Positions 47,791 through 60,660 of a DNA stretch of 64,000 bases are shown piece by piece. The position numbers and the translations under genes are program-made. Location of the stretch: contig OY540812.1 of the NCBI GenBank assembly GCA_961205875.1, positions 26,235,098-26,299,097 on the forward strand. The letters are read 5' to 3'. The stretch comes from Sialis fuliginosa (lineage: Eukaryota > Arthropoda > Insecta > Megaloptera > Sialidae). Numbering within the stretch: the first letter of the stretch is position 1; every line of letters starts with the position of its first letter. The notes beneath the pieces were generated by a model. It saw nothing but the letters and a program-made list of their open reading frames with translations. It made no database searches and was not told the DNA's origin.

Positions 47791-48631
47791 TTGTAAAACC
47801 CATATAATAGGACATTAATTCTTATACCATAATTTAAATCTAAATGTGATTTGTTCAGATATCTTTAAATTATCATTTATTTTAACATAGTTTTCGAATG
47901 AGAATATAGATTTTAATAAATATTGTATATAGAATAAGAAAATAATATAATAATATAATAATAGTAGTCACATGAATTTTATTGAGATAACGACATCTTT
48001 CTCAAATTTAAATCTTTATTAATAGCCTGACGATGATTCTGTGAATCGAAAGCTTGCGGTTTCCTCTTCTTTAATAAATTTTGACGTTTAAACAAACAAG
48101 TTTGTTTTTAAAATAAGAAAACACACAAAACTAAATCGGATTAAGTATTTATAAATAATTAAACGAGTACATTATCTTATTATTTATTATGTTCACAAGA
48201 ACCACTATGTAGTTCTATAAAAATTATAATTTCATTAGCATTTTTACGTAGAAAATATGATAGGTAGAAAAGTAACGACTTTGAAATAGTTGTAATATAT
48301 AAGATCTTAGATCTTCCACTGACCCTCGGAGAGAATTTTATAAATATTTTTTAATACTTAAATACAGCCCTGATTTAAATATATTGTAAATAATTGTAAA
48401 TTTGTCTATTATATTAATTAATAATAAAATATATTTTTGTGTTATTTTATATTTCATTTAAAAAATTTACTACACAATCTTAGAAAAAAATAAAAGTATA
48501 TTTTTTACTTGTATAGTAAATGAAAAATTACTTTCTTGTAGCATTGTAATTTATTATTGCCATGAAGTTTGCGTTTTTGGCTTAATAATTATCTCCATGT
48601 AAAAATGTGTATATTAATTTATATTATCATT

Positions 48632-48920
48632 AGAGATTGGAAAAATAGTAGTTATTTTAAATGAAATAGTTACTAGTTGAATTTTTTTTCGGAAAATAGT
48701 TGATAAATAGTTTTTTTTTACGATTTAATAATAATTAGTGCAAACGAAGCAGTAAAAAGTGTCGCAAATAGTTTTAAAATAGTTGGAAAGGTAGTTGCAA
48801 ATAGTTTATTTCAAATTGTGTTCAATCAAACCAGTTTTCTGAAAACGGTGGAGATATGTAATAAAAATTACAATAAATGCATTTTTACGCAATAGTTGAA
48901 AAACTATTTTTCCAATCTCT
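48632..48920. mobile_element. MITE with AGAGATTGGAAAAATAGT ends
   Basis: The inverted 18-bp ends are identical. The 289-bp interior is built of AAATAGTT words. It is non-coding. Confidence 0.7.
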
Positions 48921-49326
48921 AATTATTACTCCCCAACAAAAAGTATTGTTGACGCCTAAGACGGTAGATATTTATTTAGTACTCGAGATTAGCCATATCT
49001 TTAGTAAACTTATAACTTGCTTGCATATATATAATATAAACACATATAGTTCATTTTGAAAAAAAGAAAACATACCTTTATATCGTGTATACCTGATACC
49101 ACATACAAGAAAAATAAAGACATACATTTAACTTATAGTTAGTTAATAATTATATTATAAATATATATCAGTTATAAGTTTGTCGTATTGTATCTTCTAT
49201 GTTGTTAGTGTCAAGAATACAATGATTATATTAAAAACATATTATGAAAAATCAGAAATATGTGCATATGTACTAATATGTAGGTATATATACAATATCA
49301 TAGTTAAAATACAGTTACAGTAGATA

Positions 49327-49878
49327 CTGGCACCAGTCTTAGCCCCCTTTAAGAGCAAAGTATACTGGTTTTTTTTGGGGATTGATGGGCTTCTATTTTG
49401 TAGTTCTCATGAACTAATGTTACCATAGTAAAACAAATATACCTCTTTATTAAATCAATTTAATTACCAAAATCTTCAAATATAGTTATTTGTTATAGCC
49501 TTTTATTTTGTTGATGTTTTTTCTTCAGTAATGGATAAAGTTAAAACCAGTAATGGGCACCCAGTGATGGACACTTGCTAATGAATACAAAATGATAAGT
49601 ACTTCGACACAAAAGTTATAAAATAAAATTTGAAACAATGTCAAATAGATGCTATGATAATATAATAATTAATAAATAAATTATACTCATAATTAATTTA
49701 AATGTCCATCATTTTGACACCTATTGGCCGATTGTCATCAAATTAAGCTGTTTTACAGTTAAGTGTATAGATTATGATTTAATAATGGCAGTAATTAAAT
49801 ATGAACAAATATTTATATTTTAGTACATATAATTAAAGAAGAATCCAACACAGGGGTATGATCCAAGACTGGTGCCAG
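49327..49878 (-). mobile_element. CTGGCACCAG repeat family, copy 3 with both ends
   Basis: It is 552 bp, with perfect 14-bp inverted ends CTGGCACCAGTCTT. TA lies on both sides (49325-49326, 49879-49880), suggesting a Tc1/mariner-type non-autonomous element. This is the most complete of four copies in the window. Confidence 0.75.
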
Positions 49879-50279
49879 TACCTTATATATTTTGAAACAA
49901 AATAATTTATACCTGTGCATTGCAATTTTAAAAATAAATTTCAGGGTTTGAGCTAATAGATTTTTTTATTTTATACCTGAGTTATAACATTAATAAATAT
50001 GACTAAGCAAAAAATAAATCTATACAAAAAGAATATGTAATTTTTCATAATCGAATCTGACGTGTCCAGCAAAGTAGAAATACAAGAATAATTACCTATA
50101 TCTAATTTTTAAAACCGTTTACTTTTACTAGGTATTTTCAGGGTATACTTATAGAAATATTATTACTGATAAATGCTTTCTTTTGAAATTGTACAGCTGT
50201 GTAGGTATATATTGTACATTTGTACATAATATCTAAATAACGTAGAAAATTAGAGTAAAAATGTAGATGTATTAGATTA

Positions 50280-50520
50280 GCTTCCTCGCAATATCGAAGA
50301 TACGAGAAGCTTTGTGATCGTTTTAGATTGAGACAAAAAAAAATGTTCTCCGATTTCAAAATTTTAAATTGATCTTTCCGTTTCACGTCAAGACAAACAC
50401 TTTTCGTTCCATGTCTGTCTGTCTGTCCGTCCGGGTATCCGTTCGTGTGTCTGTCCCCTGAATCCTTGTCACACGCATAACTCATGAACCACTGAACCGA
50501 TATTGTACCTTATATTTGAT
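50280..50520. repeat. Repeat fragment of the GTCTGTCTGTC family
   Basis: It shares CGCAATATCGAAGATACGAG, TTCTCCGATTTCAAAATTTT and CATAACTCATGAACCACTGA with 52985-53340. The short minus-strand open frame through it is not a gene. Confidence 0.6.
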
Positions 50521-51111
50521 AGTAATCTTTATTGTTATCAATACCTAATTCATTATTTTTCAAAGTTCTTTATTTACTACATTCAAATAAATAAATAAAA
50601 ATACACACGTGACGTAGACTATTCTCGGTCTAAGTCACGTGTATGAGATTAGACGAGACAGGTTTAATTTATAATTTTTTATGAGACAGAAGATTTGTTC
50701 AATTATTGCGTTAACTAAAATGAAGTTAACTTATTGCAAATGAAATGTGTGGTACGTTTTCAATAGATTTACATTACAATAGCTTTTTGTCGGTTAATAT
50801 TAATTATATATTTCATGTAAATCATTAGATCCCAAGTGAATAAGTTGTCAAAAGTCATAAATAACATTTGACGGAACAATGTTGACAATACAACAAAAGA
50901 AGGGGTTTTAACTAATGATCTATCCGCTACTAGTTTTTAGGAAGTATTCAAATAGCTCAAAATATATACATGCTGCCTACTTATTTATATGTGCACTAGC
51001 GACCCACCCGTGGCTTCGCCCGCCTTGTATACATTTCTTACTAACATTTATATACCTAATTTAAAATTATAAATATATACTATATAATAATAATTTTTTT
51101 GCCTAATTTTA

Positions 51112-51445
51112 GGGATAACTGTTAAGAAAGGGGCCTGCCCCAGGGCAAACAGGGCAGGTACATTTACGACGCACGTCCAAAATAATAATATCTTTATTTG
51201 TATAAACGTTAAGAATTTATTGAAGAAAAAATGTACAGCAAGCTTTCGATTTATATAATTTTTAGATACATCTCACCCTTCGCCAAACAAGGATTACTGT
51301 TAAGAAAGGGACCTGCCCCGGGACAAACAGGGCAGGCACATTTACGACGCACGTTCAAAAAAAAATCTTTATTTATATAAACGTCAAGAATTTATTGAAG
51401 AAAAAAAGAACAAGCTTTCGATTCACATAATTCGTCAGGCTTTTA
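51112..51445. repeat. Two direct repeats of about 180 bp
   Basis: TACTGTTAAGAAAGGxxCCTG starts each unit (about 51117 and 51295), followed by GGGCAGGxACATTTACGACG and GAATTTATTGAAGAAAAAA. An inverted relative of the end (GCCTGACGATGATTCTGTGA then ATCGAAAGCTTG) is at 48023-48060. The arrangement resembles terminal repeats of Penelope-like elements, but no reverse transcriptase is present. Confidence 0.6.
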
Positions 51446-51922
51446 GAAAAGTATAAGAAATGAGAAAATTGTCATAAATACCAAAATTATTAAATGTTAA
51501 TCTGAAACATTTTTTTATCTCTATTAGGAAGCGAGTTGAACTCGCAATATAAGTGTATTTTTATTTTAATAGAAGAGTATTTCGACTGATATCTATTCAC
51601 TATTATAATATAAGCAATCAACGTTTTTAGGGGTTGAATTTTTTTAATCGCTTCGTAGTGAGTGCTTACGTCATAAAATGAAAACAGCTCTATAGTTTCA
51701 CGTTTCTAGGTCTAAGTGTCTGGGCTGGGCGTTGATGAGTCAGGCACTTTGTATAAATAGAGTTCAACTCGATTTATTTGATTCAGAATCCAAAACGAGT
51801 AACTCCAATTTTATTACACAAATAAATCGTTATTGTTTTATCAGCAAGGGGGTATTGGGATACAATATAATATTATATAGATCAGTTTGTTTTATTTTCT
51901 AAAAATAATTTCTATTAATCAA

Positions 51923-52385
51923 TGAGTACTTTTACACAGCGCTGTTATTCGGGTTTTACTATAACCGATGTAATAAAACCGGGTGTAAAAGTTCGTGTAG
52001 ATGGCACTTTACACCCAACATAACTAAACCGGAATAGAGATGGAATAAAAACGCGTGTAAACTGCATGGACATAGTTAAATCTAATTTAGCCAACCTCAA
52101 AAAATATAAGTATCTACGGAGTATAGGGATTTCATCATAATGTACTTTGCATTAACATTTGAAAAAGCGCCGTCAGTTAAAATATGGTTAAAACACCTGA
52201 GACGAAAGATTGAAAACAAATGAAAACGTGATTCGTGGGACGTAAAGGAGACGAAGTATTTTTGAGATTTCTTGTTGGTACGCCATCGAACTTATAGCGT
52301 ATTTCAAATCGGAATTATAATTCCAACGGTTTAACTACATCGGTTATAGTAAAACCGGAACAACAGCGCTTTGTAAACGTACTCA
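51923..52385. mobile_element. MITE with TGAGTACGTTTACACAGCGC ends, copy 2
   Basis: A 463-bp element shares ends and interior with 22131-22718 (for example the CATGGACATAGTTA and GAGACGAAAGATTGAAAACA tracts, inverted relative to copy 1). It lies upstream of the visible Tet exons. Confidence 0.8.
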
Positions 52386-52984
52386 ATGACTTAAGTGCCT
52401 ATTTGCCTTTATGTATCGAAAAGAAAGTACATATTATAATTTATTTGTACATTATATATTCGCTTTTAAATATTTATAAATAACAATACTCACTTACAGT
52501 CAAGATTAAATCAATATTTATAAATAACAAAGTATCGAACCAATAAATATAGAAACTGATATTTAAAAATAAATCAATATAACGTACACTATTACCGCAA
52601 ATATCTATAAAAAAAAATACTTTTACCACTGAATGGCCAATCCGTTATCAGTGTGTCGTGCTGTTACGTAACACAGCCTTGAGTCATAATTACATCGTGC
52701 AGTGTACTCTCTGTGTGTGTGTCTGTGTGTAGTACACAGTACATGCGTGAAATACCGCAAAAACGATGCGTCGTCGGCGGCCACAAACTCTATACGTATT
52801 TAATATAGGTAATATATTGTATGTATGTGTGTGTGTGATAACCTTCGCACGTAGACTTTTTCCAAATGTTATATTCTGAATTTTAATTTCGTACACAGGT
52901 GAGATGCTTCTAGATTCTCTGTTATTAGACCTGGGCGCGTGAGTAGTTTTGCTTCCTTGTCATAGGGGAAGCTATGTGATAATT

Positions 52985-53960
52985 TCTGATTGTTCTCCGA
53001 TTTCAAAATTTCCACTTGATCTTTTTCGTTTTAGGTCGAGACATGCATTTTGCTTCCTCGCAATATCGAAGATACGAGAAGTTTTGTGATCGTTTCAGAT
53101 TGAGACAAAAAAAATGTTCTCCGATTTTAAAATTTTTAATTTATCTTTCCGTTTCACGTCAAGACAAACACTTTCCGTGTCTGTCTGTCTGTCCGTCTGT
53201 TCCCTGAATTCTTGTCACACGCATAACTCATGAACCACTGAACCGATATTGTTGAAACTTGGTCTGATGGTTGGGTCTGGCTTGAGGACGGTCCCATTTC
53301 AAAATCATCAAAATCGTGTCTAAGGGGAAGAGGTGACACCCCAAAATATTTCTTTTTTCAAGATATCTCAAGAACGACACATGTTACGTGAAAATTTTAT
53401 AGAATATTTTTTGTAGAGCATTAAAATTCCTATAATATGGATCTACAACGTTTGTTGTAAAATATTCTCTTACAAAGATTTATCTCAATTTATTTTAAAA
53501 ATTCGTGTTTTGTTTTTCTAAATTGATATTTGCTTGGCCATATTAAATGTCATTTTGACTTTTTAAATGTCATTTTGGCGTTTTAAATGTCATTTTGACA
53601 TTTGTATAAATTTAGATTTAGATTGAAATTGTCAAAAAATTAAAAATATATGAAAAATATTCAGGTGCGTTTTAAGAAAAATTTCGAACTAAGATTTTTT
53701 AAGTAAAATTTGTATAAAAATTAAATGGTTAACCAATGCCAGGCAATTTATCTGAACACTATCGGTTTTGGTGATTTTAGCACAAGGAAGCACTGTGCGT
53801 TTACTTGGCAGATGTTTTTCTTTCCGTGTCTGTCTCCTGAAACCTTATCACACGCATAACTCATGAACCACTGAACCGATATTAATGAAACTTGGTTAGA
53901 TGGTCTTATATAAAATCATCACACTCATGTGTAAGGGGTGGGGCGGTATCCAAATTTTTT
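52985..53960. repeat. Repeat cluster related to 23585-24445
   Basis: It contains two passes of TGTTCTCCGATTTxAAAATT, TCTGTCTGTCTGTC and CATAACTCATGAACCACTGA, plus the GCACTGTGCxTTTACTTGGC block. A three-fold TTAAATGTCATTTTG short repeat is at about 53545-53600. It is not coding. A further copy piece is at 50280-50520. Confidence 0.6.
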
Positions 53961-54369
53961 TTCTCCAAATTATTTTAAGGAAAATGCGTTTATGTGAAAA
54001 TTTTATAAAACATTTTTTGTACAGAATCAGAAAGGTCATCACAACTTTTGTAGTAAAATATTCTTTTACGAAGATATACATACATAATCTATGTAGTTTC
54101 CTAAAATTCATCAATTGTTTGGATTCACGTGTTTTTTGTTACATTTTTTATAATAGTAGCAAAAATAGATTTGGAAAATAATAATCAGACACGTACTAAG
54201 AAAAGGTTAGAATTAATATTTTCTAATAAAATGAATAATAAATAATAAATTTTATGCATCGCTTTGTCGATGTGAAAAAAAACTTTTTTTTAATTGTGAT
54301 GTTATTTTATAAAATCAAGTAAATTGGGTAGTATTAACTATGAGTATAGTATTACTTCAGATCAGACTG

Positions 54370-54624
54370 TACAGAAAAATGTACTTAAGTACAGTACATA
54401 TTCTTTATACAGAAAATGTACTATAATTGTAAGTACAAACACTTTCTATGATTGTATTTAAAATCATATAATGGCTATTATTTGGAACTGAAAAATTACT
54501 TAAGTATATTTATACGTATTTGAGTACATTAAATTTTTAAGTACATACTCAAGAAAAATCATTTTTTAATATAAGTACAAAGTGCTTTTTTGAAAAAGTA
54601 CAATTATTAAAAAAATGTACTTAA
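54370..54624. repeat. GTACTTAAG-rich repeat, split by 54625-55236
   Basis: It is made of many GTACTTAAGTAC and AAGTACA words; it continues after the nested element at 55237-55260. A similar tract is at 3740-3900. Confidence 0.55.
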
Positions 54625-55236
54625 GGTAGTTCCAGCATGAAATCACTTTTCGACAGATTTGGCCGAATTTTTTTTCTCGGGTTTATAACAACTTTATTTA
54701 TGAATTCCTAAAATTTCATAATTTTTGGCCGTTTAGATCGCGAGATATTTAAAGACAAAGTTCGCGATTTTGAGGGTCATGTCCCATTTAAAGCATGTAA
54801 AATGTCCGGTCTCTCCAACTATTTTTTATTATATTAAAAAATTCACTCGACAGAATTGGAAAAAAAACTAGGAGAGTGTTGAGAAATGATTTTCGAATAA
54901 GTTAAAAAAATAAAAATAGCACCTCGCCGTTTTATTATCAAGATGTAATAATTAAAAAAATTAATTTTCGATCCATTTCCAACCTGTTCACTCAACAGAT
55001 TATAGTGATCTGGCAACGCTGTGCGCAACGCTCTCTGAAATAGTGTAGAATAAAAACGCGATACTATTTGTACATACTGAGACCATAAACAAAAATACAT
55101 AAACACTCAGAGCAACGTTGCCAGATCACTGAAACTAACCATATGTAATTGTATGTGTGAATGTCTGTGTGCCGAGGCTTCTAAATTTTTATCTATAGTA
55201 AATTGTCTGATTATACTATACCACGCTGGAACTACG
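54625..55236. mobile_element. piggyBac-type MITE nested in a GTACTTAAG repeat
   Basis: A 612-bp element has ends GTAGTTCCAGCATG / GTAGTTCCAGCGTG flanked by TTAA (54621-54624, 55237-55240), the piggyBac target. The flanks (AAATGTACTTAA and TTAAGTACATGC) are two halves of one GTACTTAAG-type repeat, showing insertion into it. A smaller inverted pair (AGTGATCTGGCAACG) lies inside at about 55006-55127. Confidence 0.75.
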
Positions 55237-56097
55237 TTAAGTACATGCACAGCTCTGTTTAAGATTAAACTTTCTACTAGTCCGGATTATGTTTATCTCT
55301 AACATTTTCTGCAAGTACGTGCTTTAAAGCAATGATTCCGAACATACATTAATTAATTAGGTATTCAGTAATTATATTATGTGTACTTATAGTGTTTAAC
55401 TTTGCGCGAACTTACTTTAAACTAATTTTTCATTAAATCAAATTTAGATTTAATATATGTATATATCATTTATAGAAGAATATCTATATGTACATTTTCT
55501 ATAAAGCTCAATTTTAGATCACAACAGCAGTAGAGCTATATATTTTATAACTGAAAATTCGCAGCGACTCTTACAAATATATTATATATACCTATATATA
55601 AATATTCGGCATCATAAACGTACATAATAACCATGTGTGAGCACTTTTTTATACTAACAAGGTCCATATCGTAAATCTTTGCGTTGGTCTCTCAGGAACA
55701 TAAAAAATCTTCTTGCTATTTTTATTTTGTCTGGACATTTCTTATACTTCCAACAAGTTTATTCTTTTGTTTAGATTTTAGATAACAGTTGTATGTTTTT
55801 TCTATTGAATAATGTTTATTTAGAATATTTTAAAGCTTTGTTTACATACTATAGATACCTTGTTTCTGATTTCAAAACTATGTATTCATATGTAATATAA
55901 ATATTGACATTCCTGATTTTTTATATGCTTCAGGTTTCTTACGGCCCTTTAATTTTCCTTCACTTTGAAATGGCATAATATATAATATATAATGAATTTT
56001 CGAAATTTTCGACCCTTCCCCCTATCCTTACGTAAAGTTTAAAAAAATATTATGTATTAAAGTAGTAGCAAAGTATTTACATTGATTAAAAAAAAAT

Positions 56098-56136
56098 TTG
56101 TTGCTGTTTTGTCTTTTTGGTCTTAACACGGCATTA
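56098..56136. repeat. Solo end of the PIF/Harbinger-type MITE family
   Basis: It matches the right inverted repeat of 15525-15663, including the terminal GGCA followed by TTA. The left part of the element is absent. Confidence 0.55.
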
Positions 56137-57161
56137 ATCCTGGATAAAGTGTAAATAAAATTTAAAGGACCACAAGTACAACTGATATACATGTATTATT
56201 AACATCCCGCAATGTACACAAGGGAAGTGACATAACCACATCTGTCACGATACCGGAAAACATCTATAATTTGCTCAAATATGAATAAAAGCGGTTTCCA
56301 TTTTCCGAGAAAATGTATGAAAACAAACATCAAACTGCTACTGGATATTTTCATTAGTATCATATTATTATATTGAAATTGTTTATTTTATATTATTTTA
56401 GAGTATAATTACTGCGTATTGTTAAATGTAAATTTAAGTAAAGTTAATTCGAAAATACATAGAGAGAATTATCTACTAAAAATTACCCTATAATTCAATT
56501 TAAGCTTAGAACATTTTATAAAAAAAATAGGTATGGTTATTATGTATATATGTAGTATATTATGTATAGCCAACATTTAGTTTTTACTTATAAAAATGTC
56601 AATTTTTACTGTAAAACATACTATTTTCAGTGTGTATACTTTTCAGTATCCAAAATTTCAATTGCCTTGTATAAATTTTACTATCATTTAAGGTAGTTTT
56701 TACCGCAATGTACATTAATTAGGAGGTATATTACCTGAATGTAGTAATGCCCCAGACATACTAGATTTAAAAGTTATTATTGCAATGTAATAAGAGGTAT
56801 TCTACAGGAATATTCACCAGAAAATTCTCTCAGACAAGAGATAGACTGCAAAATGTGATTCATACATGAAATGACTAACTATATTTATTTTTAATACGCT
56901 TTTATTAGTTTGACCTGTAACTTCCTAACATTGTAAGTAAATCTTACAATTCACTTTTCACCCACTTCTTTCTAATTGTCGTATCGATTTGAAACATTGC
57001 AAACTTATGTAATTCTGGTGACAATATAATATGGCACCATCGAGCTTGATGGAGGTGGTCATAGAGATTTCTCGATGGCTAACAATTAGACCATCGAGTT
57101 TGGGTTCGTTTGATTTGTCTCAATGAAAAACGTGTTTTTAGTTTGTTTATAAGTTTAGATT

Positions 57162-57616
57162 CAAGGTATATAAAGACAAGGTAGTCTCAATAGCTCCTTG
57201 ACCAATCAGCGTTTGCGCGGGAATTACGTCACCAGGGGGATATATTCAAATGTTATAATTGTATAATTAGATAGATTTTTCGAACATAATAATTCCTTTA
57301 TCAACGAAAATTAAGAAAATTTGTACAGAGATAGTTTGGTACCTATACTTTAAGAAACCGACGAGCGCAGTAGCCATTTTGAAGTTATTTGCACCCATTA
57401 GTCGACTATACTCATCAGTTTCTTAAAGTGAAGGTATCAAACTATTTCTGTACTAATTTTCGTTGATAAAGGAATTATTGTGTTCGAAAAATCTATTTTT
57501 ATTGTACGAATTATACATTTATAACATTTGAATATATCCCCGTGATGACGTAATTCCCGCGCAAACACTGATTGGTCAAGGAGCTACTGAGACTACCTAG
57601 TCTTTATATATCCTTG
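57162..57616. mobile_element. 455-bp palindromic MITE
   Basis: The arms at 57162-57358 and 57418-57616 are near-perfect inverted repeats around a loop of about 60 bp. Each arm carries TATATAAAGAC, GACCAATCAG, TTTGCGCGGGAA and TTACGTCA-type words. The flanks GTTTAGATT and GTTTAAACT may be a worn 9-bp target duplication. Confidence 0.85.
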
Positions 57617-59140
57617 GTTTAAACTAGGATTTATTTGAAGTATTAAGAAATTATAACTATACTCAGATTATAAATAATTTGTATTTGATTTATAGGGCGT
57701 TTACAATTTTTATTTTTTGACAGGGTTTACGTTTTGTTAACTATTAAAATGTGCAGTACCACTTCTCTAGCCATCCAGATTTATAATTATCTATATGATT
57801 GATCGTTAACTAGTTTTGTTTGCATAAATTGTAATTTTGTTTTGTTGTGCATCGGCAATAATGTGCGGAATGATTGAAATCTCGATATGCAAAACGATAT
57901 AATCGAATATTCAGTTATCAAATGTAAACTAATCTGCTAGCGCTACTATGCCAGTCAAGTGTGGTCCCTAATTAATTACATATGCATAAATGCTAATTAA
58001 TACGTATTTCAGATTTTGATGAAATTGTTATGACCCATGTAAAACGTCAGATAAATTACAATCAAATTAATTACTATACAAATACTTAAACGACAATTAT
58101 AAAAAGTTGCACGATATGTAATAATTTAATTTTTAGGGTTCCAGAATCCTTATTGTCTTATCGTCAAAGCTCTTTTTCTAAGGAACGACTATCATGTTGA
58201 AATTAATTTCAAATACTAAGATCTTCAGCCTTATTATCCTGTCAAAAATTCAAATTTCTAACTCAATGCAATTTTGAGAGTCATTGACCGATTATTAAAA
58301 CCTATAGAGTAGGTACTTCCCGTTGACCTAGAATTTTGAAATTTGACATGAATGAAGGTCTTATAGCACAAGTAAAGGAAAAAATCCGAAAATCAATAAT
58401 TTCTATTTCTAAACAATTATAAACAATAAACAACATATAGTGTGTCAAATTTTTTATCTCGCTGACGAACTACTTATAATCGTAATTATTAAGAAATATA
58501 TTTGGTCTTACAAATTATAATTTTTATAAATTATAAAATAAAAATACATAACCCTTTATAATTTAAAGGGAAGGGGGGGGGGGGCAGAGGTTAAACGGTC
58601 CAAGGTTTTATCTTAAAAATAGCAAATGCTATCTTGCTGTACCTATCTTTTGCAATTACAATAACTTTTTAAAAATATCAGTGTGTTGTATTTTCATTTG
58701 CTGATCTTATTTTGCAGTTTTTTTTGTGTTTTCCACAAATAAGGATTACAATCAATTTGCCCCAAACACTCAGAAAAAGGGTCATTAAAAATTATTTTAA
58801 AGTAAACATTATTTTTTATACTAAATTAAGTCTTCGATAATAAGATTACTAAAATAATGACTGAACATATATTTTTCAATTAAAATTTTAGGGAACATTG
58901 CCAGAAAACCGTCTTGCATTCTTCACCCCTATACATTAATATTTATGTTTTAAATTGTAAAATTATTTATTGTGAAAAATATTTAGGATATTTTATAAAA
59001 CGTCCATATAAAACCATATAGTATTTTAATATTTTAATCAGTAAAATTCATTAGAGTCATATTAAAATGCTGATAAGATTAGGCTATTAACACATATACA
59101 TCCACATCAGTATATGTACACATATATATGCATATTTGTA

Positions 59141-59500
59141 CATGGGCGCCGGGAGAGGGGTGCAAGGAGGTGCACTTGCACCCCCCTGACAAAAAAGAAA
59201 AAACACATAAAAAAATTAAGAAATACAATTTTTATTTTAAAATTCACTCTTTGAATAACAGTTTAAGTCATAGGACCTTTTTTTTTTGGTCGCGTCAATT
59301 TTAATTTCTAATTTTATAAATTTAAATAAAGTTACATTAGGAAAAATAAAAACTGAATACCTTTTTTTTTTTAGTCATGCTAATTTCAATGCAGGTTTAT
59401 TATTACAAAATCATTTTTTTTTTTTTTATTATCCTCGCATGTAATTTAATTTTATATATCTAAATGCACCCTCCTGAAAGAAATTCTGCCGGCGCCCATG
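59141..59500. mobile_element. MITE with CATGGGCGCCGG ends
   Basis: A 360-bp element with inverted ends CATGGGCGCCGG is flanked by TA on both sides (59139-59140, 59501-59502). GTGCA/CACCC words lie just inside each end. The interior is T-rich and non-coding. Confidence 0.7.
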
Positions 59501-60040
59501 TATTTGTAGTATATAACATTCAATATATATTTAACCAGTATACTAGTGTGTAGATACTTAAAAAAACTCACTTGTTTAAATTATGTATATCATACTGTTT
59601 GTAAATAACATTCTTTGCACTTTGGCCTTATTTTTAATTTGAATTTACTCAATATTATGAGTATGTACTAACAATCTTAGATACATAGATTAAAAATATA
59701 CTTTTTGTATTAAGTTCAGCGATTGAAGAAAAATGAAAGATATATAAATAAGCTATTAGATCAATATCGGCTGTCTTTGTCGCACAGTGAAGATTAATTT
59801 TCGGCACGAAATAAGGAAATGTGCACGTAGACACATTATTTCGAACTATTACTTTCGTTTATTGTTCTAACTTTTAGTGATTCGTGACCTAATTTTAACT
59901 TTTTCTGATTAACTAATATGTACACACATGCAATGTATTTTCTCACCGAGATTTTACTTTTTTTAAGTAGGTATTCATTATTTAAATAAATATTTGTTTT
60001 GTATTGTGGTATTTTTTATCAGGAAGGGCCAAAAACTTAT

Positions 60041-60660
60041 TTTCCTCGCAAATATATTTTCAGTAGGGGAAAAGGAATAATACTTCTAGGTAATTAGTAG
60101 GGTAATTCACCCTATAACTCTCTACTTTTTAGAAATTTTAATTTTTACATAACGAATTAATTTTCAGAATATTATATTTATTTATTTATAAATGACTTAA
60201 TTCTGCTAAAAAATAATTTTCTCTAATTTTTATTTTATAGTTAGTTGTTTTTGGTTTTGAACGTATCATATATTCATATATCAAAAAAAAATTAGGCCTT
60301 AAAAAGGCAAATAAACATATTGGAGAGAGATTTATTTTTCTCGCAAATATATTTTCAGTAGAAGGGGAATAATATTTATATAATAAACTAGTAGGGTATT
60401 TCACCCTCTAACTCTCTACTTTGTAATTTATTTAATGATTTAGATATCAAATTACTTTTATGAAAGAAAACTGTGGAATATTAAATGTATATATTTATTT
60501 TATGTTCGACTTAATTCTGCTATAAAAATACTTTTCTTGAATGTTTATTTTGTAGTTAGTTGTTTTAACCTTAAGACGTTTCCAATATTCATATTAAAAA
60601 TGTTTTAAGCCTTCATAAGGCAAATAAACCGGTACTTTACGGAGATCATAATATATTATA
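60041..60660. repeat. Diverged tandem duplication, about 300-bp unit
   Basis: TCGCAAATATATTTTCAGTA recurs 295 bp apart (60046 and 60341), and GACTTAATTCTGCTA 314 bp apart (60194 and 60508). TAGGG...TTCACCCTxTAACTCTCTAC also occurs in both units. Confidence 0.75.

Noticed and set aside
50138-50485. 115-aa minus-strand open frame
   Set aside because: It overlaps the GTCTGTCTGTC repeat family; the other copies do not keep this frame.
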